Part shown: piece by piece, positions 1-5,609 of the stretch
Layout: every line of letters begins with the position of its first letter
How positions within the stretch are numbered: the stretch's first letter is position 1
Assembly (NCBI GenBank): GCA_002309955.1
Contig: DBXQ01000098.1
Span: forward strand, 36,894 to 54,106
DNA from: Bacteroidales bacterium UBA1208
GTDB taxonomy: Bacteria; Bacteroidota; Bacteroidia; Bacteroidales; P3
Direction: 5' to 3'
DNA length: 17,213 bases
Translations under genes and position numbers: made by a program
The notes under the pieces: model-generated
The model's database searches: none
The model's input: the letters and a program-made list of their open reading frames with translations, nothing else
Told to the model about the DNA's origin: nothing

Positions 1-1464
1 TTTGCCAATCCGCGCAATGCCGCCAGCGGTTCGTTGAAGTTGCAGGACTCGACCGAGTGTGCCAAACGCAAGTTGATGTTTTGCATGTACTTTCTGATGT
101 TGCCTCCTGACTCGCCGCAACAGGCAGAATCTGCCTATCAGTCCCATTCGGGACGGCTGGCAGCAGCACGGCAAATGGGTTTCATGGTTCAGCCTTATAT
201 CAAGGAATGTGAGAATATACAGGAGATAAAGGCTTTTATTGATTATTGGGATCATGAACGCTGGAATCTCCCATTCGGTATAGACGGAGTGGTTATTAAG
301 GTGAATCAGACTGAATTGTGGGAAAGGTTGGGAACTACAGCTAAGTCTCCGCGATGGGCAATAGCCTATAAGTTCAAGGCTGAGCGGGTAAGCACACCAT
401 TGGTGGAGGTTAGCTATCAAGTGGGTCGCACGGGAATTGTGACACCAGTAGCGAACTTGCAACCCGTGTGGTTGGGAGGGACGATGGTGCGCCGTGCCAC
501 GCTGAACAATGCCGATTTTATCGCCAAGCTTGACATTCGTCAGGGAGATAGTTTGCTGGTGGAGAAGGGTGGCGAGATAATACCCAAGATTGTTGGTGTT
601 GACCTTGAGAAACGTGTTGACGGAGCTCTTCCAATAGCGTATACTACAGTGTGTCCCGTGTGTGGTACGCCTTTGGTCAGAACTGAGGGTGAGGCAGGTC
701 ATTATTGTCCCAACAGGGACGGATGTCTGCCGCAGATGCTTGGTCAATTGGAACATTTTGTAAGCCGCAGGGCTATGGATATCGATAGTTTAGGGTCGGA
801 GCGTCTGAAGCTGCTCTTTGATGCGGGTTTGGTGCATAATGTAGCTGATTTATATGACCTTACCCGCCAAAAACTGGTGGGTTTAGGTGAGGGTTCAGCA
901 TCGTCGATACAGGACAAAGGAGCCGATAACATCCTTAGGGCACTTGAGGAGTCGAAGAAGGTGCCTTTTGAACGGGTGTTGTTTGCCTTGGGGATACGTT
1001 ATGTGGGTGAAGTGGGAGCCAAGAAGCTGTCGCGTTATTTTGGCAATATCAACAAACTGATGGCAGCAAATGTGATGGAACTTGCCATGGTGGAGGATAT
1101 AGGTGAGGTGACCGCTGAAGCGGTGTATGATTATTTCAACAACCCTGTCCATCGAGAGATGGTGGAACGTTTGCGGACCGCAGGATTGCAGATGGAGGTT
1201 GTCGACACCCGCATAGGGAATCAGCTTCAGGGAATGACGATAGTGGTTAGCGGGGTGTTCCAACACTTCTCACGTGATGAGATAAAAGCCTCGATAGAAC
1301 AGCATGGTGGCAAGGCTGGTAGTAGCATCAGCGGCAAAACAACTTACCTGCTTGCAGGAGACAATATGGGTCCGGAAAAACTGAAGAAAGCTGAGAAATT
1401 GAATGTTCCAATTATCAGTGAATCAGATTATGAGAGAATGATTGGCATGGATGGTACTAAATAA
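1..1464 (+). CDS. ligA: NAD-dependent DNA ligase LigA, C-terminal part (5' end outside window)
   Basis: LigA seals nicks in duplex DNA using NAD+ during replication and repair. The frame is open from base 1 and begins FANPRNAASGSLKLQDS, a hallmark of the adenylation domain; by comparison with E. coli LigA (671 aa) about 195 residues, including the KxDG catalytic lysine, lie upstream. Next come DGVVIKVN and SPRWAIAYKF (adenylation motifs) and the OB fold (VGRTGIVTPVA, GGEIIPKIV). A Cys4 zinc finger follows, with cysteine codons at 652, 661, 706 and 724; its CX2C-X14-CX5C spacing is the same as in E. coli. Helix-hairpin-helix repeats are next (ALGIRYVGEVGAKKL, VEDIGEVTAEAV), then a C-terminal BRCT domain (from GMTIVVSGVF, about 1234 to the end). 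The TTG at 34 is only the first start-like codon and not the real start. No frameshift or missing key residue was seen in the visible part. Confidence 0.97.
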   Translation, partial: FANPRNAASGSLKLQDSTECAKRKLMFCMYFLMLPPDSPQQAESAYQSHSGRLAAARQMGFMVQPYIKECENIQEIKAFIDYWDHERWNLPFGIDGVVIKVNQTELWERLGTTAKSPRWAIAYKFKAERVSTPLVEVSYQVGRTGIVTPVANLQPVWLGGTMVRRATLNNADFIAKLDIRQGDSLLVEKGGEIIPKIVGVDLEKRVDGALPIAYTTVCPVCGTPLVRTEGEAGHYCPNRDGCLPQMLGQLEHFVSRRAMDIDSLGSERLKLLFDAGLVHNVADLYDLTRQKLVGLGEGSASSIQDKGADNILRALEESKKVPFERVLFALGIRYVGEVGAKKLSRYFGNINKLMAANVMELAMVEDIGEVTAEAVYDYFNNPVHREMVERLRTAGLQMEVVDTRIGNQLQGMTIVVSGVFQHFSRDEIKASIEQHGGKAGSSISGKTTYLLAGDNMGPEKLKKAEKLNVPIISESDYERMIGMDGTK

Positions 1465-1501
1465 ATGTGAACACTACACTACCCAAATCAAAAAAAACAC
1501 G

Positions 1502-1509
1502 TATCTTTG
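1502..1509 (+). promoter_or_regulatory. Bacteroidota -7 promoter box for the GH25-like gene
   Basis: TATCTTTG followed by CA matches the Bacteroides -7 consensus TAnnTTTG. It lies 51 bases before the ATG at 1561. No clear TTG -33 element is visible upstream. Confidence 0.6.
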
Positions 1510-1528
1510 CAAAAAAATTAACACAACA

Positions 1529-1544
1529 GGTGGCTCTATCCACC
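1529..1544 (+). repeat. small hairpin in the leader of the GH25-like gene
   Basis: GGTGG and CCACC form a perfect 5-bp stem around the loop CTCTAT. It falls inside the predicted 5' untranslated region, 16 bases before the start codon. It could be a minor translation-control structure or chance. Confidence 0.3.
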
Positions 1545-1560
1545 GCAATAAAACATATTA

Positions 1561-2235
1561 ATGATGAACAATAAAAATACTCGTTCAAGGTGGTTCGCTG
1601 CCGCAACTCTTTCATTGTTAATGGCCCTTCCTTTTGTGGCCTCAGCACAGACGACATCGCCACTTGGTATCTTGGTGTCGGAAGAACAGAATACCATTGA
1701 CTGGCCTACGGTCAATGAAAGCAACGACCTCGATTTTGTTTATGTGATGGCTACGACGGGTGCAGCAATAACCGACACCCGTTGTTCGTTCAACCTTACG
1801 CAGGCGCACAAGGTAGGTATGCCGGTGGGCTGTGTTCTGCGTTATGACCGTCACTATTCTGCCCAAGGTCAGTTTGACAATTTCCAGGCAGCGGTAAAGG
1901 GTCACCACATGGATTTGCCTCCAGTGGTGTATGTGGTACCCGACAGCCCGTTCGACATTAATGTAAAACGCCTCGACATGTTGCTGCAGTTGCTTGAGCA
2001 GGCTTATGGTGTCAAACCTCTCATTATGGCCAATCAGCAGGCTTACCTGAAATATTTCAGTCTCGAACGCTATGGCGCTTATCATGTTCTCATAGTCAGC
2101 AATGGATTGAAATATCCCGATACCCGCTACACCATTTGGCAGTACACGGATAAAGAGAAGGTTGCAGGCATAATGGAATATGTCCCCGGACTTAAATTGC
2201 ATCCTACTTATCCGCTCAAATCTATCAAGCTGTAA
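1561..2235 (+). CDS. exported GH25-lysozyme-fold protein, probably catalytically inactive
   Basis: This is a 224-aa exported protein with a signal peptide (about 1-29, cut near VASA-Q). The mature part reads like a glycoside hydrolase family 25 muramidase. GILVSEEQNTIDW (36-48) matches the family's GIDVSxxxGxIDW, followed by DFVYVMATTGA (58-68), LPPVVYVV (119-126, family LPPVLDVE) and YTIWQYTDKEKVAGI (190-204), the usual WQYSxxGxVxGI strand. The family's acidic catalytic residues are replaced: the Asp of GIDVS is Leu38, and the Asp and Glu of LDVE are Tyr124 and Val126. A cell-wall hydrolase activity is therefore unlikely; glycan binding or a structural role is inferred. It has its own promoter box and is followed 59 bases later by an outer-membrane protein gene, perhaps in the same transcript. 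The fold assignment is by motif only. Either ATG (1561 or 1564) could be used. Confidence 0.75.
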   Translation: MMNNKNTRSRWFAAATLSLLMALPFVASAQTTSPLGILVSEEQNTIDWPTVNESNDLDFVYVMATTGAAITDTRCSFNLTQAHKVGMPVGCVLRYDRHYSAQGQFDNFQAAVKGHHMDLPPVVYVVPDSPFDINVKRLDMLLQLLEQAYGVKPLIMANQQAYLKYFSLERYGAYHVLIVSNGLKYPDTRYTIWQYTDKEKVAGIMEYVPGLKLHPTYPLKSIKL

Positions 2236-2294
2236 TATGTGACGGGCTGTGTCCGTGAAAAGGGAGTTTCGGCCTGTTTTTTCTTGCTGAGGAG

Positions 2295-3029
2295 ATGAAG
2301 AAGATAATATTGTTGTTGCTCGTGTCGTTGTGCGGGGTGCCGGCTTCTGCACAATTGTTTTTTGCCGGTAATCTGGGGTTTGATAGAACGGATTATAGTC
2401 GCTCGCAAGGATTCGACTCTACATTGCCCCAAGGGATGCGCTTGCAGTTTACCCCTATGGTAGGCTACACATTCTCGCCTGTAGTGAAAGCGGGTTTGCT
2501 GTTGAACATTTCCAATCAGAAATATACGTATACCAACGGATTTTATAATAATGACGATAAGATTTGGAAAGAAAGCAATGTTGTCGACAAGACCTTGATG
2601 ACTGCTGGCTTAGGAGCTTTTGTCCGTGTGCGTTGCCTTGAATTCAAGGATGTTTCGCTTAGCATGGAACTCTCTGTCTCATATCAATATGGTATTGGAG
2701 CCAATAGGAATAAGGAATACTATTCGGCAAGCAATTTCCCTGTGGTGTTCAAGACTCCTTTCAATGTCGGACAATTGAATGTAAGGCTTGTGCCGATGTT
2801 CAGCTATCAACTGTCCAATCATCTCAGTGTCGATGCCTATGTCGATGTGCTGTCGCTCGCCTATAACCGAAAAACTGTCTACACTCATAAAGTGATAGAG
2901 GTTACTCCCGAAAGGATAGAAACGTCCGACTCTGACCTGGACTACAGCACCACTACATCTGATTTTAATATTGGTATCAGCTCGCTCAACTCCGCTTTCC
3001 TTTCATTGGGATTCAGCTATACACTTTGA
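2295..3029 (+). CDS. outer-membrane beta-barrel protein, function unknown
   Basis: This 244-aa protein begins with a clear signal peptide (MKKIILLLLVSLCGVPASA, cut before Q20). The rest is made of alternating hydrophobic/polar strands separated by short turns, for example MVGYTFSPVVKAGLLLNIS, TLMTAGLGAFVRVR and LSMELSVSYQYGIG. It ends in a strand rich in aromatics (AFLSLGFSYTL), typical of the 8- to 10-stranded porin-like barrels (OMP_b-brl/PorT-like group) common in Bacteroidota. No plug, peptidoglycan-binding or enzymatic motif is visible. It follows the GH25-like gene with a 59-base gap and no obvious terminator, so co-transcription is plausible. The family is inferred from composition and topology, not from a specific signature. 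Confidence 0.7.
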   Translation: MKKIILLLLVSLCGVPASAQLFFAGNLGFDRTDYSRSQGFDSTLPQGMRLQFTPMVGYTFSPVVKAGLLLNISNQKYTYTNGFYNNDDKIWKESNVVDKTLMTAGLGAFVRVRCLEFKDVSLSMELSVSYQYGIGANRNKEYYSASNFPVVFKTPFNVGQLNVRLVPMFSYQLSNHLSVDAYVDVLSLAYNRKTVYTHKVIEVTPERIETSDSDLDYSTTTSDFNIGISSLNSAFLSLGFSYTL

Positions 3030-3074
3030 TTTGGTAACATCGTATAATTCACTCGTAAATATATATACAATCAA

Positions 3075-4547
3075 ATGGCAAAAGATTTTGTAAAACGCTC
3101 TGAAAACTACTCCGAATGGTACAATGAACTGGTTGTTCGTGCCGACTTGGCCGAGAATTCTGCCGTCCGTGGCTGCATGGTCATCAAACCTTATGGCTAC
3201 GCTATCTGGGAGAAGATGCAACGTGCCCTCGACGACATGTTTAAAGCCACAGGCCATCAGAACGCCTATTTTCCCCTCTTTATCCCCAAATCGTTCCTCA
3301 GCCGTGAGGCCGAGCATGTCGAAGGCTTCGCCAAAGAGTGTGCCGTGGTCACTCACCACCGCCTCATGAATAATCCCGACGGAACAGGTGTCGTCGTCGA
3401 CCCCGCCGCCCGTCTCGAAGAAGAACTTATTGTCCGCCCCACCTCCGAGACCATCATCTGGAGCACCTATAAGAACTGGATCAAGTCTTACCGTGACCTT
3501 CCCATCCTCTGCAACCAATGGGCCAACGTCGTCCGTTGGGAGATGCGTACCCGCATGTTCCTCCGTACTGCCGAATTCCTTTGGCAGGAAGGCCACACCG
3601 CCCACGCTACCCGAGAGGAAGCTGAAGAGGAGGCACGTCGTATGCTTGACGTCTATGCCGACTTCGCCGAGAACTGGATGGCTGTACCTGTCATCAAGGG
3701 TGTCAAGTCGCCCAACGAGCGTTTCGCTGGGGCCCTTGACACTTATTGCATCGAAGCCATGATGCAGGATGGCAAAGCCCTTCAGGCTGGTACTTCCCAC
3801 TTCCTGGGTCAGAACTTCGCCCATGCGTTCGATGTCCAGTTCCTCAACCAGCAGAACCAGCTTGAATACGTTTGGGCTACCTCATGGGGTGTTTCTACCC
3901 GACTGATGGGTGCCCTCATCATGACCCATAGCGACGACAATGGTCTTGTCCTGCCTCCCAAGCTTGCCCCCATACAGGTGGCTATCGTCCCCATATGCAA
4001 GAACGATGAACAGATGGCTGAACTTGATGCCCACATCGCACCCATCATTGATGCTCTCAAAGCTAAAGGCCTCACTGTCAAGTACGACAATCGTACCGAG
4101 TACAAACCCGGTTGGAAATTCAATGAGTACGAGTTCAAGGGTGTGCCCGTCCGTCTTGCTATCGGACCCCGTGATTTGCAGAATGGTACTTGCGAGGTCT
4201 GCCGTCGCGATACATTAGAGAAAGTCACCATGCCGATTGAAGGGATTGCCGACCATGTCCTCCAGCTTATGGATGAGATTCAGCATAGTCTTTTGAAACG
4301 TGCTGCTGATTTCCGCGAGGCCAATACCCGCCCCGTCGACACTTGGGACGACTTCTGCACCGAGATTGAGAAGGGTGGCTTCCTCCTCTGCCACTGGGAC
4401 GGCACCACCGAGACCGAAGAGAAGATTAAAGAACTCACCAAGGCCACCATCCGCTGTATCCCCTACAACGCCCCCGAAGAGGAAGGCCGCTGCATCCTCA
4501 CCGGCAAACCCTCCCACCGCCGCGTAATCTTCGCCCGCGCCTACTAA
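3075..4547 (+). CDS. proS: prolyl-tRNA synthetase, archaeal/eukaryote-like (short) type
   Basis: ProS is the cytoplasmic class II synthetase that charges tRNA-Pro with proline. The 490-aa length and the lack of the bacterial editing insertion mark the short, archaeal/eukaryote-like type. Motifs in order: the N-terminal YSEWYNELVVRADLAE (12-27); RGCMVIKPYGYAIWE (32-46, motif 1 region); RPTSET (121-126); motif 2, RWEMRTRMFLRTAEFLWQEG (154-173); and motif 3, GVSTRLMGALIMTHSDD (272-288). These are followed by the anticodon-binding domain (from about 300) and the C-terminal zinc-type domain ending in ARAY, whose terminal Tyr is characteristic of this class. Codon use is strongly C-ending, unlike the neighbouring small genes, which fits high expression. 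The last eight codons (4521-4544) and stop recur downstream at 5353-5379. Confidence 0.97.
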   Translation: MAKDFVKRSENYSEWYNELVVRADLAENSAVRGCMVIKPYGYAIWEKMQRALDDMFKATGHQNAYFPLFIPKSFLSREAEHVEGFAKECAVVTHHRLMNNPDGTGVVVDPAARLEEELIVRPTSETIIWSTYKNWIKSYRDLPILCNQWANVVRWEMRTRMFLRTAEFLWQEGHTAHATREEAEEEARRMLDVYADFAENWMAVPVIKGVKSPNERFAGALDTYCIEAMMQDGKALQAGTSHFLGQNFAHAFDVQFLNQQNQLEYVWATSWGVSTRLMGALIMTHSDDNGLVLPPKLAPIQVAIVPICKNDEQMAELDAHIAPIIDALKAKGLTVKYDNRTEYKPGWKFNEYEFKGVPVRLAIGPRDLQNGTCEVCRRDTLEKVTMPIEGIADHVLQLMDEIQHSLLKRAADFREANTRPVDTWDDFCTEIEKGGFLLCHWDGTTETEEKIKELTKATIRCIPYNAPEEEGRCILTGKPSHRRVIFARAY

Positions 4548-4548
4548 C
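4521..4548 (+). repeat. direct repeat copy A: 3' end of proS
   Basis: The 28 bases encode the last eight residues of ProS (RVIFARAY), the stop, and one further base. They are repeated at 5353-5380 with a single difference (C4544 versus T5376, silent). Similarity continues more loosely through the hairpin and terminator, to about 4616 and 5459. Confidence 0.93.
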
Positions 4549-4563
4549 CGGCGAACCGCCGGA
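4548..4563 (+). repeat. hairpin just after the proS stop (copy A)
   Basis: CCGGC and GCCGG pair around the loop GAACC directly after the stop codon. The same hairpin recurs at 5382-5395 with a compensating base-pair change (cggc/gccg becomes cggt/accg), so the structure appears to be kept by selection. Confidence 0.5.
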
Positions 4564-4588
4564 GGTAATTACAGACGAACATATAAAC

Positions 4589-4621
4589 AACGCCCGCATC
4601 CAACCATGCGGGCGTTTTTTT
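4589..4621 (+). terminator. rho-independent terminator of proS (copy A)
   Basis: An 11-bp perfect stem, aacgcccgcat / atgcgggcgtt, closes the loop CCAACC and runs into seven T residues. This is the strongest terminator in the window. It separates proS from the toxin-antitoxin genes. A related terminator with the reverse-complemented loop stands at 5430-5464. Confidence 0.9.
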
Positions 4622-4643
4622 ATTCTTTGTACACAATAAAAAA

Positions 4644-4659
4644 GTAACTATTTCGTTAC
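4644..4659. promoter_or_regulatory. candidate toxin-antitoxin operator (inverted repeat)
   Basis: GTAAC-tatttc-GTTAC is a 16-bp inverted repeat ending 6 bases before the toxin start codon. Autoregulatory antitoxins of the HTH type usually bind such a site. The assignment rests on position and symmetry only. Confidence 0.45.
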
Positions 4660-4665
4660 CTTGGC

Positions 4666-4998
4666 ATGGAAAGAAAACTAATATTTTCTGCTGAATACGT
4701 GGAGTTCGAGAAACAATTAAACGCTCGTACACAGGAGAAACTGACTTATGCGGCAACTCTGTTGGAAACTCTGCCAGTTATATCAACCCGATTTGTCAAG
4801 AAATTGGTGAATACCGATTTCTACGAACTACGAGTAAAGGTGGACAATGAAGTGAGAGTGATTATTTTTTCGGTAGACAGCGAGAATATAAACAATGCCA
4901 AAACAATAATCTTTCTTAATGGCTTTGTAAAGAAAAGCACGAAAGATTACAAAAAGGAAATAAATAAAGCAACACAAATATTAAGGAGGTTATTATGA
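4666..4998 (+). CDS. HigB/RelE-type toxin (Gp49-like family)
   Basis: A 110-aa protein related to the phage Gp49-like/HigB branch of the RelE superfamily. Such toxins are ribosome-dependent mRNA endonucleases. Visible signatures are the central FVKKLVNTDFYELRVKV (43-59), VRVIIFSVD (the beta strands carrying conserved basic residues) and the C-terminal LNGFVKKSTKDYKKEI with the usual trailing helix NKATQIL. The next gene, an HTH protein, overlaps it by 4 bases, giving the toxin-first order typical of higBA. The segment is clearly richer in A and T than proS just upstream, consistent with acquisition. It lies between two copies of the proS 3' end. The biochemical activity is inferred from the family. 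Confidence 0.85.
   Translation: MERKLIFSAEYVEFEKQLNARTQEKLTYAATLLETLPVISTRFVKKLVNTDFYELRVKVDNEVRVIIFSVDSENINNAKTIIFLNGFVKKSTKDYKKEINKATQILRRLL
4983..4989 (+). promoter_or_regulatory. strong Shine-Dalgarno site of the antitoxin, inside the toxin gene
   Basis: AAGGAGG lies 5 bases before the antitoxin ATG at 4995 and doubles as the toxin's last arginine codons. A perfect Shine-Dalgarno is uncommon in Bacteroidota, and no comparable one was noticed at the other starts. It supports the 4995 start and suggests translational coupling or a foreign origin. Confidence 0.65.
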
Positions 4999-5351
4999 AT
5001 ACAGAAAGACTGACAGTAGAGGAAATGCAACAAATCAGACAGACAGACATTTCTTCAAAAGAAGGGTTTGTGGATGCCGAATCAGTATTGGCCAAAAGAA
5101 TCGGCGCCAAAGGGAGTGATAGCCGCTCCGCATTCGATGCTAAAGCCAAGGCATGGTACTATGGTGAGATTTTGCGTAGCCGTCGTAAGGAACTTAATTT
5201 GACACAAAAGGAACTTGCTGAAAGTGTGGGGAAGGAACGTACATACATAAACCGTATCGAAAAAGGAGAGACTGATATGCAACTTTCCTCATTCATTCAA
5301 ATAGCCGAGGCGTTAGGTATCACCCTCCGTCTTGATGTTAATATAGCATAG
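4995..5351 (+). CDS. HigA-like antitoxin, XRE-family HTH protein
   Basis: A 118-aa protein with a C-terminal helix-turn-helix of the Xre/Cro type at about residues 56-113. The core reads LRSRRKELNLTQKELAESVG followed by KERTYINRIEKGE and IQIAEALGITLRLDV. The first ~50 residues (EEMQQIRQTDISSKEGFVDAESVLAKR) are polar and probably form the toxin-binding arm. The start overlaps the toxin stop (ATGA) and has a strong Shine-Dalgarno, so the two are an operon. The expected role is to neutralise the upstream toxin and repress the promoter, probably at the 4644-4659 palindrome. The stop codon is followed after one base by the second copy of the proS 3' end. Confidence 0.87.
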   Translation: MNTERLTVEEMQQIRQTDISSKEGFVDAESVLAKRIGAKGSDSRSAFDAKAKAWYYGEILRSRRKELNLTQKELAESVGKERTYINRIEKGETDMQLSSFIQIAEALGITLRLDVNIA

Positions 5352-5352
5352 T

Positions 5353-5380
5353 CGCGTAATCTTCGCCCGCGCCTATTAAC
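5353..5380 (+). repeat. proS (fragment): direct repeat copy B: displaced 3' end of proS
   Basis: These bases re-encode RVIFARAY and a stop codon, and match 4521-4548 at 27 of 28 positions. They begin two bases after the antitoxin stop and are not attached to any synthetase reading frame. The copy is followed by a version of the proS hairpin (5382-5395) and terminator (5430-5464). It is either the original proS end displaced by an insertion or a remnant of duplication. Confidence 0.93.
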
Positions 5381-5429
5381 TCGGTGAACCACCGGTGGTA
5401 ATAACAGGCGAACCACTTGATATAATAAT

Positions 5430-5464
5430 CAACGCCCGCATGGTTGGATGTGGGCGTTGCTTTT
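5430..5464. terminator. terminator after the toxin-antitoxin pair (copy B)
   Basis: The stem caacgcccgca / tgtgggcgttg (one G-T pair) is followed on the plus strand by gcttttg. Its central bases GGTTGG are the reverse complement of copy A's loop. The palindrome is nearly symmetric, so it may also stop the minus-strand T9SS operon coming from 5610, although the minus-strand tail (ATTATTATATC) is a weaker U-tract. Confidence 0.65.
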
Positions 5465-5520
5465 GTGTAGAAAAGCATAACGCTTTAATGTCGGCTTCAC
5501 CTATCCCGATGAAACCAATG

Positions 5521-5528
5521 CAAATATA
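5521..5528 (-). promoter_or_regulatory. orphan Bacteroidota -7 box facing the toxin-antitoxin genes
   Basis: Read on the minus strand this is TATATTTGCA, identical in its first ten bases to the box upstream of the T9SS operon at 10767-10774. No coding sequence follows it leftward before the terminator hairpin, about 55 bases beyond the expected start point. It may drive a short RNA or be left over from a lost gene. Confidence 0.35.
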
Positions 5529-5609
5529 CACATTTTTTTTGAATCACACTCTATTTCGCCTAATAATTTAGCGGAAAAGGGGAGAAGCTCTCGAAAATCA
5601 ACAAAGGTG

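Noticed and set aside
1642..2352. 236-codon minus-strand open frame over the GH25-like gene
   Set aside because: It has no signal peptide or recognisable motif, and the opposite strand encodes a protein with signal peptide, promoter box and family motifs.
3003..3824. 273-codon minus-strand open frame over proS
   Set aside because: It is a shadow of the highly biased codon use of proS; the plus-strand product matches ProRS along its whole length.
5582..5592. gagaagctctc palindrome after the T9SS operon as a terminator
   Set aside because: The stem is only 4 bp, with no T-tract in the right place on the minus strand.
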